DNA of 54,449 bases from JBFGJY01 sp041576975 (GCA_041576975.1 JBFGJY010000010.1:1-54449); one strand, 5' to 3'; shown: positions 45,605-53,908, counted from the stretch's first letter. Notes: generated from the sequence alone by a model not told the origin. Numbers and translations: made by a program.

Positions 45605-46678
45605 ATGTCAGATATTGAAGCTTCTCGCGTCGTTGACACGCGCGCAGAAAAAGATGAAATGGCTGCAGATAATGCGATTCGGCCGCGCAGCCTAAATGAA
45701 TATATTGGACAGACACAAGTTCGCGAGCAGATGGAGATTTTTATCTCTGCTGCGAGACAACGTAGTGAAGCATTAGATCATGTTTTAATTTTTGGTCCGC
45801 CGGGATTAGGCAAAACTACGCTATCACATATCGTGGCCAATGAATTGCAAGTAAATCTGCGTCACACCTCAGGCCCAGTTTTAGAGCGTCCGGGAGATTT
45901 GGCAGCGATGCTTACTAACCTTGAACCCAATGATGTGTTATTTGTGGATGAGATACATCGACTCAGTCCTGTCGTAGAAGAGGTGTTATACCCAGCCATG
46001 GAAGACTTTCAACTTGACATCATGATTGGTGAAGGGCCTGCTGCAAGATCGATTAAACTAGATTTACCACCGTTTACATTAGTGGGGGCGACTACGCGTG
46101 CTGGGTTACTTACTTCACCCTTGCGAGATCGCTTTGGTATTGTGCAACGCCTCGAGTTTTATACAACGGAAGAATTATCAGTTATCGTGCATCGCTCTGC
46201 AAAGATACTTAAGGTTCAAATTAATGATGAAGGCGCTCAACAAATTGCCCTACGTTCACGCGGCACCCCTAGAATCGCAAACCGTTTATTACGACGTGTG
46301 CGGGATTATGCGCAAGTTAAATCCAACGGAGTAATTTCAAGTGACAATGCTAGCTTAGCCTTAGATATGCTAAGCGTTGATGAACATGGTTTTGATAATA
46401 TGGATCGACGATTACTTCTCGCCGTAATTGAAAAGTTTGAGGGAGGTCCTGTTGGTGTAGAAAGTCTTGCAGCTGCCATTGGAGAAGAACGCGGTACGAT
46501 TGAAGATGTAATTGAGCCATACCTCATTCTAAAAGGATTTATGATGCGCACTCCACGTGGTCGTGTAGCAACCGGCAACGCCTATCGTCACTTTGGGATA
46601 AAAATTCCTCAGCACAATTTAGGTAAATCACTGGAAATTGATCCTAATTCGGATTTATTTTCGAAAACAACACAGTGA
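45605..46678 (+). CDS. ruvB: Holliday junction helicase motor RuvB
   Basis: 357-residue AAA+ ATPase. The Walker A GPPGLGKTT lies at 64-72, Walker B LFVDEIHRL near 112, sensor GATTRAGLL near 161 and the arginine finger in RDRFG near 175. The C-terminal winged helix ends with a TPRGR stretch near 317. It completes the ruvCAB cluster. The start ATG follows a GGGG-rich region without a perfect Shine-Dalgarno. Confidence 0.98.
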   Translation: MSDIEASRVVDTRAEKDEMAADNAIRPRSLNEYIGQTQVREQMEIFISAARQRSEALDHVLIFGPPGLGKTTLSHIVANELQVNLRHTSGPVLERPGDLAAMLTNLEPNDVLFVDEIHRLSPVVEEVLYPAMEDFQLDIMIGEGPAARSIKLDLPPFTLVGATTRAGLLTSPLRDRFGIVQRLEFYTTEELSVIVHRSAKILKVQINDEGAQQIALRSRGTPRIANRLLRRVRDYAQVKSNGVISSDNASLALDMLSVDEHGFDNMDRRLLLAVIEKFEGGPVGVESLAAAIGEERGTIEDVIEPYLILKGFMMRTPRGRVATGNAYRHFGIKIPQHNLGKSLEIDPNSDLFSKTTQ

Positions 46679-46721
46679 TTCAAATAATTATTCATTACTA
46701 ATTGAAGTTAAGCATTCACAA

Positions 46722-47135
46722 ATGAAGCCTTATGTTTGGCATGCGCGGGTATATTATGAAGATACCGATGCCGGAGGCGTGGTGTACTATGCTAATTACT
46801 TAAAATTTATGGAGCGTGCGCGTACAGAATGGCTACGTTCACTTGGGATCGAACAAGATAAGTTAGCACAAAACTTGAACGTATTGTTTGCCGTGCGGTC
46901 TGTAAATATAAAATATCAACAGCCTGCGAAATTTAATGATTCATTAACAGTTACCGTTGAACCATTTGCACTAAAACCTGCCAGTGTTTCATTCAAACAA
47001 GCCATCATGAAACAAAGCAAAGAAACGAATGTGCTTACAACTGGAGAAATTAATGTTGTCTGCTTGCGTGTAAATGACTTTTCACCTCAATCCATTCCAA
47101 AAAATTTGTTCAAGGAGATAAAAAGTGCATGTTGA
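46722..47135 (+). CDS. ybgC: Acyl-CoA thioesterase YbgC
   Basis: 137-residue hot-dog-fold thioesterase. The YYEDTDAGGVVYYANYLKF stretch near residue 9 contains the catalytic aspartate of the 4-hydroxybenzoyl-CoA thioesterase type. The ATG at 46722 gives the normal length; an ATG at 46638 would overlap ruvB by 41 bases and add 28 odd residues. It is the usual first gene of the tol-pal operon, and its end overlaps tolQ by 11 bases. Confidence 0.94.
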   Translation: MKPYVWHARVYYEDTDAGGVVYYANYLKFMERARTEWLRSLGIEQDKLAQNLNVLFAVRSVNIKYQQPAKFNDSLTVTVEPFALKPASVSFKQAIMKQSKETNVLTTGEINVVCLRVNDFSPQSIPKNLFKEIKSAC

Positions 47136-47823
47136 TACAAGTATTTTAGGCTTAATCGGCAATGCAAGTATGCTGGTGCAGCTGGTCATGCTATTACTCC
47201 TCGTTGCATCTGTTATTTCTTGGACTATGATTGTAAGCAAATGGAAAATTATTAAAGATGCACGTAATGAAGCAGATAAATTTGAAGATAAATTTTGGTC
47301 AGGTACAGATTTAGCCTCGCTGTACGAAAAAGTAAGGTTGAAAAGAGATCCTGCGGGAATGGAACATATTTTTGCTGCAGGATTTAAAGAATATGTGCGC
47401 TTACATCGACAACACAGAGTTTCACCAATTGCCATCGCAGATACTGCATTGCGTTCGATGAAGGTCACCCTATCGCGTGAAGTGGAAGTGTTGGAGCATT
47501 ATCTTTCTTTTCTTGCAACAGTAGGTTCAACATCTCCCTACATTGGATTGTTTGGCACTGTATGGGGCATTATGAATTCATTTCGTGCCTTAAGTGATGT
47601 ACAGCAAGCTACACTCTCCGCAGTAGCACCCGGAATTGCCGAAGCCTTAATCGCAACTGCGATGGGATTGTTTGCAGCAATTCCTGCGGTGATTGCCTAT
47701 AACCGCTATTCCACAGATGTAGAACGAATAGTCATCCGCTTTGATAATTTTGTAGAAGAATTCACTGCCTTATTACAAAGACAAGCATTGACCAAGGATA
47801 TGGAAATGCAGGAAACAGCTTAA
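47125..47823 (+). CDS. tolQ: Tol-Pal proton channel subunit TolQ
   Basis: 232-residue inner-membrane protein of the MotA/TolQ/ExbB family with three membrane helices (about 14-36, 130-152 and 167-190). Signature stretches are LATVGSTSPYIGLFGTVWG (about 129-147) and IAEALIATAMGLFAAIPAV. With TolR it uses the proton gradient to energise TolA at the septum. The start is GTG at 47125 with an AAGGAGAT ribosome binding site at 47112-47119, inside the end of ybgC. Confidence 0.97.
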   Translation: MHVDTSILGLIGNASMLVQLVMLLLLVASVISWTMIVSKWKIIKDARNEADKFEDKFWSGTDLASLYEKVRLKRDPAGMEHIFAAGFKEYVRLHRQHRVSPIAIADTALRSMKVTLSREVEVLEHYLSFLATVGSTSPYIGLFGTVWGIMNSFRALSDVQQATLSAVAPGIAEALIATAMGLFAAIPAVIAYNRYSTDVERIVIRFDNFVEEFTALLQRQALTKDMEMQETA

Positions 47824-47827
47824 AATC

Positions 47828-48274
47828 ATGGCTTATACTGGAATTCGTCGACGCAAACGTATGTCTGAGATCAATGTCGTGCCCTATATCGACGTCACCC
47901 TTGTTCTGCTGGTGATATTTATGGTGACTGCACCATTATTCCACCAAGGTGTAGAGGTGGAGTTGCCTAGTGCTCCGGCAGAACCGCTTGCTAAAACTGA
48001 TGAAAATCAAGAACCTTTGATAGTTTCTGTTAATCAAACGGGACAAGTATTTGTAAACAAGGCAGATTCACCTAAAGATCCTATACCAGATGACCTATTT
48101 AGAAACCAAATTAGAGAAATTCTATCTAAGGACCAAGGTAACCCTATCTATGTACGTGGGGATAAGAATGTTGATTATGGCCGAGTCGTGACAGTGATGG
48201 TAATGCTACAAGATGCGGGCGCCGATAATGTAGGGCTGATTACGGACCCAATTCCTGAAGAGTTTGATAACTAG
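47828..48274 (+). CDS. tolR: Tol-Pal proton channel subunit TolR
   Basis: 148 residues: a short basic cytoplasmic start, one membrane helix (about 21-40) with the proton-relay aspartate D22 in VPYIDVTLVLLVIFMV, and a periplasmic domain of the ExbD/TolR type. It begins four bases after tolQ. Confidence 0.96.
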   Translation: MAYTGIRRRKRMSEINVVPYIDVTLVLLVIFMVTAPLFHQGVEVELPSAPAEPLAKTDENQEPLIVSVNQTGQVFVNKADSPKDPIPDDLFRNQIREILSKDQGNPIYVRGDKNVDYGRVVTVMVMLQDAGADNVGLITDPIPEEFDN

Positions 48275-48280
48275 CGAAGC

Positions 48281-49288
48281 ATGGCAAAGTTCAAGCGACA
48301 TTTACCAATGTCGGTCACAATTGCAATAATCATTCATGTGGCTGCGGTCGTGTTGCTTGTAGTTGGCTATCAAATGAAACGGGAACACTTGCCAAGTCCC
48401 GAGACAACAATTAATACTGTTAAGGCAAAAGTTATAAATTCTGAAAAACTTGCTGAAAATAAAAAAAACAAAGAAGAGGAGGTAAAGCGTAAGGAATTAG
48501 AACAGCAAAGAAAACTTGCTGAACAAGAAAGGCTTAAACAAGAAAAGTTAAAACAAGAAGAGGAAAAAAAGCAACTTGAAGCTGAGCTTGCAGCTGAAAA
48601 GAAGAAAGCTCAGGAAGCACAACAAAGAGCGGAACAAGAACGGGAAAAAGCTGAAGAAGCTAAAAGGCAAGCGGAACTTGAAAAGAAAAGAATTGAAGAT
48701 AAAGCAAAAAAACAAGTGGAGCTCGAAAAGAAACGGGTTGAAGAAGAAGCGAAAAGAAAAGCTGAAGAGCAAAGATTAGTTGAATTAAAAAATGCTGAAG
48801 AAGAAGCGAAAAGAAAAGCTGAAGAGAAAAAACGTAAGGCCGAAGAAGCTAAAAAGCTAGCCGAAGAAAAGAAACGTAAAGAACAAGAGAAACTGGCGGC
48901 GGAACAAGCCGCAGAACAGCAACGCTTAGCAAAAGTTTTAGAACAGGAAGAAGCAGAAATAAGAGCGGCAGAATTAGAAGCTCAACGCGCAGCGAAATCA
49001 CGTGAGACGAGTAGATTAATCGCTCAATATCAAGATGCAATACGCAGTAGAATACAAAGTCGTTGGCGTAAACCGTTAAATGATCAGCCTAACGCGTGGT
49101 GTAAGGTCTATGTTCGACAAGCACCAGGAGGATATGTAGAGAATGTAGTAGTTGAAGAATGCACTGGCGACGAAGCCTTTCGCCGTTCTGTAGAAGAAGC
49201 TGTATGGAAATCAGATCCTTTGCCGTCGCCACCGTCACCAGAGCTATTTGATCGAGAGTTACGTTTTAAATTTATTCCGGAGATTTAA
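48281..49288 (+). CDS. tolA: Tol-Pal envelope-spanning protein TolA
   Basis: 335 residues in three domains: a membrane anchor near 11-30, a long charged helix rich in Lys, Glu, Ala and Gln (about 55-245, domain II) and a compact C-terminal domain III (about 245-335) with two cysteines (CKVYVRQAP and VVEECTGDE). It links TolQR in the inner membrane to Pal and TolB. The stop overlaps tolB by one base (TAATG). Confidence 0.95.
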   Translation: MAKFKRHLPMSVTIAIIIHVAAVVLLVVGYQMKREHLPSPETTINTVKAKVINSEKLAENKKNKEEEVKRKELEQQRKLAEQERLKQEKLKQEEEKKQLEAELAAEKKKAQEAQQRAEQEREKAEEAKRQAELEKKRIEDKAKKQVELEKKRVEEEAKRKAEEQRLVELKNAEEEAKRKAEEKKRKAEEAKKLAEEKKRKEQEKLAAEQAAEQQRLAKVLEQEEAEIRAAELEAQRAAKSRETSRLIAQYQDAIRSRIQSRWRKPLNDQPNAWCKVYVRQAPGGYVENVVVEECTGDEAFRRSVEEAVWKSDPLPSPPSPELFDRELRFKFIPEI

Positions 49289-50583
49289 TGAAGAATTTGT
49301 TGAAAATATTAAGTTTTGCTGTTTTTTTGTTAATTGTACAAAGCACACATGCAATATTAGAAATCGAAATTACTCAAGGTATTGAAGGTGCCTTACCTAT
49401 CGCTATTGTTGCTTTTGCGGGAGATGTGTATACCGCTCCAGAGGCGGTAGAAAACATTGTTCGAAGTGATTTACGACGCAGTGGTTTTTTTGATGTGTTA
49501 GAAAAACAACGCTTTCCACAAATTATTACAGACCCATCACAATTAAACTATAAAACATGGAGAGATACAGGAGTAGAGAGTTTATTGCTCGGTAAAGTTA
49601 CCAAGGCAGGGGGAGACCAATATCGTGTTGAGTTCCAACTATACGATTTAATCAGACAAAAAAGAATTATAGGAAATGTAATTCCTGCGAGCAGTAAAGA
49701 CGTACGTAAAGTAGGTCATAAAATTAGTGATGTTGTGTTTGAAAAGCTTACCGGAATCCGCGGTGCATTTAGTACGCGCATTGCATATATAAGCACTGTG
49801 AACAAAAACACAGCTAATCAAAAATTTGTTCTACAGATTGCTGATGCAGACGGACACAATGCAAGAACTGTTTTTTCGTCCAATAAACAATTAATGTCAC
49901 CAACTTGGTCCCCAGATGGTACGCGCTTAGCCTATGTATCATTTGAAGGTGATAATTCTGCAATTTATGTTCAAGATATCATTCAAGGTACACGCGCCAG
50001 AGTTTCGGCTCGAGCAGGAATCAATAGCGCACCAGCATGGTCCCCAAACGGCCGCTTTCTGGCCCTCACTCTTTCAGCAGGCGGCAGCCCGGATATCTAT
50101 CTCATGGATACAGGAACACGAAATTTAAAACGCCTTACAAGTGGGTCTTCGATAGATACAGAGCCCTGTTGGATGCCAGACGGTAAATCGTTATTATTTA
50201 CTTCAGATCGCAGTGGTGGGCCTCAAGTTTATGAAATATCGATAAATGGTGGTAAAGCAAACCGCATTACCTTTGAAGGTACATATAATGCGGCACCGGA
50301 CATCTCACCTGATGGTCGTTTTCTTACTTTGGTAAATAATAGTGGCAACGGCTTTCGCATTGCGGTCATGGACATGCAAAATAAAGCCATGCGCGTTATA
50401 ACTAATGGCAGTCTGGATGAAGGACCTAGTTATGCACCCAATGGGAGTATGATTATTTATGCGACCGCGGAACAAGGTCGAGGAGTATTAGCTGCAGTGA
50501 GTGCAGATGGAAGGGTGAAACAGAAGCTACGATTAACCGAGGGTGATGTGCGTGAACCAGCATGGTCACCGTTTCGTTATTAA
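49288..50583 (+). CDS. tolB: Periplasmic Tol protein TolB
   Basis: 431 residues. A signal peptide (about 1-22, ending QSTHA) is followed by an N-terminal domain and a six-bladed beta-propeller with recurrent WSPDGTRLAYVS-like repeats near 209, 252, 295, 339 and 383. TolB binds Pal and is part of the constriction machinery. It starts within the tolA stop. Confidence 0.97.
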   Translation: MKNLLKILSFAVFLLIVQSTHAILEIEITQGIEGALPIAIVAFAGDVYTAPEAVENIVRSDLRRSGFFDVLEKQRFPQIITDPSQLNYKTWRDTGVESLLLGKVTKAGGDQYRVEFQLYDLIRQKRIIGNVIPASSKDVRKVGHKISDVVFEKLTGIRGAFSTRIAYISTVNKNTANQKFVLQIADADGHNARTVFSSNKQLMSPTWSPDGTRLAYVSFEGDNSAIYVQDIIQGTRARVSARAGINSAPAWSPNGRFLALTLSAGGSPDIYLMDTGTRNLKRLTSGSSIDTEPCWMPDGKSLLFTSDRSGGPQVYEISINGGKANRITFEGTYNAAPDISPDGRFLTLVNNSGNGFRIAVMDMQNKAMRVITNGSLDEGPSYAPNGSMIIYATAEQGRGVLAAVSADGRVKQKLRLTEGDVREPAWSPFRY

Positions 50584-50614
50584 CATTGATGACTAAATAG
50601 AGGAGAAATGAGGT

Positions 50615-51142
50615 ATGACTAAACAACTATTCTATACATTATTTGTAAGTTTATTTTTAATTCTGAGTGCCTGCAGTACTAGTACAAAAGAAGTACCGGG
50701 TGATGTGATAAGTGATGATTATGAAGGTGATGTCGCGTTGGGCGATGGTTCACAGACAAGTGGTCTTGAAGGTGAAGGTGATTTGTCAATGGGAACGCTC
50801 GGCGATGGCAGTCTCGGATCCGGAAACGTGATTTATTTCGATTACAACAGCAGTCAAATTCGTGATGATTCATTACCTTTAATTGCATCAGCAGCTGAAT
50901 CTTTAGCTACAAATCCTACGATGCAAATGCGCTTAGAGGGGCATGCGGACGAGCGTGGCACACGCGAATACAATCTTGCTTTAGGCGAACGTCGTGCACA
51001 ATCTGTGCGAGAATTGATTATGTTGCAAGGTGCAAGCGGCAACCAGATTGATATCGTCAGCTATGGTGAAGAAAAACCTGCAGTTGTTGGTTCTGGTGAA
51101 GAGTCTTGGCAACAAAATAGAAGAGTAGAATTGGTTTACTAG
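50615..51142 (+). CDS. pal: Peptidoglycan-associated lipoprotein Pal
   Basis: 175 residues. A lipoprotein signal has the lipobox ILSAC with C20, followed by a Gly/Asp/Ser-rich linker and an OmpA-C peptidoglycan-binding domain (about 70-175) with YFDYNSSQI, GHADERGTREYN and RRVELVY. Pal anchors the outer membrane to the wall. AGGAG at 50601-50605 serves the ATG at 50615. Confidence 0.97.
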   Translation: MTKQLFYTLFVSLFLILSACSTSTKEVPGDVISDDYEGDVALGDGSQTSGLEGEGDLSMGTLGDGSLGSGNVIYFDYNSSQIRDDSLPLIASAAESLATNPTMQMRLEGHADERGTREYNLALGERRAQSVRELIMLQGASGNQIDIVSYGEEKPAVVGSGEESWQQNRRVELVY

Positions 51143-51183
51143 TTAGTAACGTTAAACAATAGTGAGAATATTTAGGGATAAGT

Positions 51184-52038
51184 ATGATTAAGCTGTTAGT
51201 AGCAGTCGCTTTAATGCTGGTGTCTACCATTGTTGTTGCAGACAAGGCTACGGATGCTAAAGTCAATGCGTTAGATGCAAGGATGCAACGCATTGAACGA
51301 GTTGTGGATAATCAAGCATTGCTGAATATGGCTCAACGCATAGAGGCCTTGCAGCGTGAAGTGCAAGAGCTTCGCGGTGAAAATGAACGACTAGTACATG
51401 AAATTAACACCCTTAAAATACGCCAACGTGAACAATATTTGGATATTGATCGTCGCTTACAATCTTCAACTAGTGTTCCAGGTACTGCAAGCATCCCTGC
51501 TAGTAGTGGAGTATCAGTAACTAACACTGAGGGTATGCAAAGCCAAGATGTTACTCAAAGTCCACCTACATCTCTACCACCTTCAGCGACTTCCACTTCT
51601 TCACAAATAGAAACAACAACATCGGGTACTACTGTCGCGACTGTAGCATCAAGTGATGTTGCACAAGATTATAAAAATGCATTTACTTTGTTAAAACAAG
51701 GTAAATATGACGACTCGATTGTTGCTTTTGGGTCTTTTTTGCAAACCCATCCGGATAGCAAGTATGCCGCCAATGCACAATATTGGCTTGCAGAAGCTAA
51801 TTATGTGTCCAAGCGCTATCCGCAAGCCTTATCGGAATTTTCAAAAGTTGTAAATAAATATCCTGCAAGTTCAAAAGTGGCAGATGCAAGATTAAAGCTT
51901 GGATTTACGCATTATGAACTGGGGCAATACGAAGAAGCACGAGTAGAACTGACTCGATTACGCGCACAATTTCCAAATTCAACTGTAGCGAGTCTAGCTC
52001 AACAACGGCTTGAACGGATGTCTCGAGAAGGTCACTAG
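51184..52038 (+). CDS. cpoB: Cell division coordinator CpoB (YbgF)
   Basis: 284 residues. A signal peptide (1-19) is followed by a trimerising coiled coil (about 25-95), a Ser/Thr/Pro-rich linker (95-155) and three TPR repeats (about 160-280: DYKNAFTLLKQGKYDDSI, AQYWLAEANYV, ARLKLGFTHYELG). CpoB coordinates PBP1B-dependent wall synthesis with Tol-driven constriction. It ends the tol-pal group; queE follows six bases later. Confidence 0.95.
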   Translation: MIKLLVAVALMLVSTIVVADKATDAKVNALDARMQRIERVVDNQALLNMAQRIEALQREVQELRGENERLVHEINTLKIRQREQYLDIDRRLQSSTSVPGTASIPASSGVSVTNTEGMQSQDVTQSPPTSLPPSATSTSSQIETTTSGTTVATVASSDVAQDYKNAFTLLKQGKYDDSIVAFGSFLQTHPDSKYAANAQYWLAEANYVSKRYPQALSEFSKVVNKYPASSKVADARLKLGFTHYELGQYEEARVELTRLRAQFPNSTVASLAQQRLERMSREGH

Positions 52039-52044
52039 TAAATA

Positions 52045-52725
52045 ATGACAGCCACGATCACACCACTGGGTATTGAGCCTCAATTACAAAGACTTCGAAT
52101 CACAGAAATTTTTTCCTCCATTCAAGGGGAGTCCACAACAATAGGTATTCCTACTGTATTTATCCGATTAATGGGTTGTCCATTACGTTGTCAATACTGT
52201 GATACTACTTATGCATTTACTGGTGGTAAGTGGATGGTTCTTGCCGACATCGAATCTAAAGTTGCAGATTTCAATCTTAAACATGTCACTGTTACTGGCG
52301 GAGAGCCACTCGCGCAAAAAACATGTTTATCCTTATTATCAAATCTCTGTGATCAAAATTATGCAGTGTCATTAGAAACTAGTGGCGCTTTAGATGTAAG
52401 TCAGGTAGATCCGCGTGTAGTTAAAATAATGGATATCAAAACCCCTGCATCGGGTGAGGCTAAAAAGAATAAATGGGAAAATGTGAATTATCTGCGTGAA
52501 CAGGATCAAGTAAAATTTGTGATATGCAATCAATCAGACTATGTCTGGGCTAAAAACATCATTCAAGAATATCGATTAACTCATCGCTGTGAGGTTTTGT
52601 TTTCTCCAAGTTTTGATGAACTTGAACCAAAGCAACTTGCTGAATGGATTGTAAAAGACCGTCTCAATGTTCGTTTTCAATTACAGCTCCATAAAGTGCT
52701 TTGGGGTAATGAACCTGGTCATTGA
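52045..52725 (+). CDS. queE: 7-carboxy-7-deazaguanine synthase QueE
   Basis: 226-residue radical-SAM enzyme of queuosine synthesis, converting carboxytetrahydropterin to 7-carboxy-7-deazaguanine. The cluster cysteines are C45, C49 and C52 in GCPLRCQYCDT, and the SIQGES motif lies at 25-30. VTGGEPL near 90 is a SAM-binding element. It pairs with queC 21 bases downstream. The cpoB-queE-queC order is common in this class. Confidence 0.96.
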   Translation: MTATITPLGIEPQLQRLRITEIFSSIQGESTTIGIPTVFIRLMGCPLRCQYCDTTYAFTGGKWMVLADIESKVADFNLKHVTVTGGEPLAQKTCLSLLSNLCDQNYAVSLETSGALDVSQVDPRVVKIMDIKTPASGEAKKNKWENVNYLREQDQVKFVICNQSDYVWAKNIIQEYRLTHRCEVLFSPSFDELEPKQLAEWIVKDRLNVRFQLQLHKVLWGNEPGH

Positions 52726-52746
52726 TTGTCTCTGGATTTGAGTTGA

Positions 52747-53424
52747 TTGTCTTCGAATAAAAAAGCTATTGTACTACTTTCAGGAGGCCTTGATTCCACC
52801 ACCACACTAGCTATAGCACAATCTAAAGGCTATACATGTTATGCATTAAGTTTTCGGTATGGTCAACGCCATAGCATAGAGCTTGCAGCCGCAAAAAAAG
52901 TCGCGCAGGCATTAAAAGTAGTTGAGCATAAGATCTTTGATATTGATCTTTCTGTTTTCAAAGGTTCGGCACTCACAGATGACAACATAGATATTCCTAA
53001 AAGTTCAGCGGCAGGGATACCCGTTACTTACGTTCCTGCACGCAATACGGTTTTTTTATCAATATCCTTAGCATGGGCAGAGGTGTTGCATATTCAAGAT
53101 TTATTTATTGGTGTCAATGCAGTGGATTATTCGGGTTACCCAGATTGTCGGCCTGAATATATAAAGGCTTACCAATACATGGCTAACCTAGCTACTAAGG
53201 CTGGCGTTGAAGGGCAAAAACTAGTGATACATACCCCACTAATTTCACTTTCAAAGGCGGAGATTATTAAGTTTGGCAATGATTTAGGAGTCGATTATTC
53301 GCTCACTGTTTCGTGTTATTCGGCGGATGAGCAAGGCCGTGCCTGTGGAATGTGTGATTCGTGCCGGTTTCGTAAACAAGGATTTATCGATGCAGGAATT
53401 GCGGATCCAACATTATATATATAA
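52747..53424 (+). CDS. queC: 7-cyano-7-deazaguanine synthase QueC
   Basis: 225-residue ATP-dependent enzyme making preQ0. The PP-loop SGGLDSTTT lies at 12-20, and the zinc-binding cysteines are in the C-terminal CYSADEQGRACGMCDSC segment (about 192-208). TTG at 52747 is the start, giving MSSNKKAIVLLSGG; no better start exists. The queuosine product would be placed in tRNAs reading NAY codons. Confidence 0.96.
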   Translation: MSSNKKAIVLLSGGLDSTTTLAIAQSKGYTCYALSFRYGQRHSIELAAAKKVAQALKVVEHKIFDIDLSVFKGSALTDDNIDIPKSSAAGIPVTYVPARNTVFLSISLAWAEVLHIQDLFIGVNAVDYSGYPDCRPEYIKAYQYMANLATKAGVEGQKLVIHTPLISLSKAEIIKFGNDLGVDYSLTVSCYSADEQGRACGMCDSCRFRKQGFIDAGIADPTLYI

Positions 53425-53440
53425 GTTTATGTACTCAAAT

Positions 53441-53471
53441 TTGGATAGGTACCTACGTAGAGCTTTATAAT
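53441..53471 (+). promoter_or_regulatory. Candidate promoter of tRNA-Lys
   Basis: A perfect TATAAT at 53466-53471 lies 27 bases before the mature tRNA. TTGGAT at 53441-53446 is the best -35, with a long 19-base spacer. The spacer holds two overlapping palindromes, AGGTACCT (53447-53454) and CTACGTAG (53453-53460). A GC-rich stretch (GCGCGCCGCG) lies between the likely start of transcription and the tRNA. Confidence 0.5.
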
Positions 53472-53498
53472 TATTTGATGTACGATAGCGCGCCGCGT

Positions 53499-53574
53499 GG
53501 GTCGTTAGCTCAGCTGGTAGAGCACCGGGCTTTTAACCCGATGGTCATAGGTTCGAATCCTATACGACCCACCA
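53499..53574 (+). tRNA. tRNA-Lys (anticodon TTT)
   Basis: A complete 76-base cloverleaf including encoded CCA. The acceptor stem is GGGTCGT with ACGACCC, the D-arm is TTAGCTCAGCTGGTAGAGC-like, anticodon TTT lies at 53532-53534 in the loop CTTTTAA, and the T-arm is ATAGG-TTCGAAT-CCTAT. The first anticodon-stem pair is a C53525-A53541 mismatch (positions 27 and 43); the other four pairs are good. It is nearly identical in layout to E. coli tRNA-Lys. Confidence 0.98.
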
Positions 53575-53800
53575 TTTAATTTTTATCTGATTTTTGTGTA
53601 GCTACGCTACGATTAATTCGCATGTACTATTCCACACGCACGTGTGGTTCGACAAAATCGCCGTACGATCTTCATGGATGTAGGAAGTGCAAATTATGCA
53701 GGAGCAATTATCTGTTCGATTTTGAACATCGTCACAAAATGACAATGGCCCGAAGGGTGAAGGACAGGATTTCCGCAATAATCTTATACAACCCACCAAT
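53575..53800 (+). ncRNA. Structured segment after tRNA-Lys, rtT-like candidate RNA
   Basis: This stretch has no convincing gene but many inverted repeats: GTAGC-TAC-GCTAC (53598-53610), CCACAC-GCAC-GTGTGG (53632-53647), TGTTC-GATTTT-GAACA (53713-53728), a small TGC-AGGA-GCA stem (53697-53706), and a long-range 8-bp pair CAAAATCG (53653-53660) with CGATTTTG (53717-53724). Two related modules start ATGGATG (53674) and ATGGCCC (53745), each with an AGGA loop and ending GCAATWATCT. It ends in a copy of the tRNA 3' end. It would be co-transcribed with the tRNA. The layout resembles the E. coli tyrT units that yield rtT RNA; homology is unproven. Confidence 0.5.
53780..53800 (+). repeat. Degenerate direct repeat of the tRNA-Lys 3' end
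   Basis: AATCTTATACAACCCACCAAT at 53780-53800 matches the tRNA 3' end plus two following bases (53556-53576) at 18 of 21 positions, including the whole CCCACCA. The two copies lie 224 bases apart. It could be a tyrT-like duplication, an integration scar, or the relic of a second tRNA. Confidence 0.85.
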
Positions 53801-53808
53801 TGTTCTCT

Positions 53809-53827
53809 AAAACTAGAAAGTTTTTTA
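53809..53827 (+). terminator. Possible AT-rich intrinsic terminator for the tRNA-Lys transcript
   Basis: AAAACT (53809-53814), loop AGAA, AGTTTT (53819-53824), then further T residues. The stem is perfect but AT-rich and therefore weak. It lies just beyond the tRNA 3'-end copy, a sensible place for the transcript to end. Confidence 0.4.
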
Positions 53828-53884
53828 TTAAATTAGAATTAGCCAAAAAAAGATTAATTTTTGAGAAGTAACTCTGTGGCGAAT

Positions 53885-53908
53885 AAAAAAGCCCCGCTAA
53901 TCGGAGCT
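53885..53908 (-). terminator. Intrinsic terminator of the 40-codon gene
   Basis: On the minus strand AGCTCCG pairs with CGGGGCT (seven pairs, one G-T) around a five-base loop and runs directly into six T residues (the A run at 53885-53890 on the plus strand). It begins 27 bases after the small gene's stop. It could also help stop plus-strand transcription from the tRNA. Confidence 0.8.

Noticed and set aside
46638..46721. 28-residue N-terminal extension of YbgC overlapping ruvB
   Set aside because: Normal YbgC length is obtained from ATG 46722; the extension resembles nothing and is out of frame within ruvB.
48548..48779. Frames on both strands inside the TolA coil region
   Set aside because: Caused by the low-complexity Lys/Glu codons of domain II.
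53622..53810. 62-codon basic frame over the segment after tRNA-Lys
   Set aside because: No Shine-Dalgarno, overlaps the tRNA 3'-end copy and the hairpins. Not called as a gene, but mentioned in the finding because the E. coli tyrT units also carry a small basic frame.
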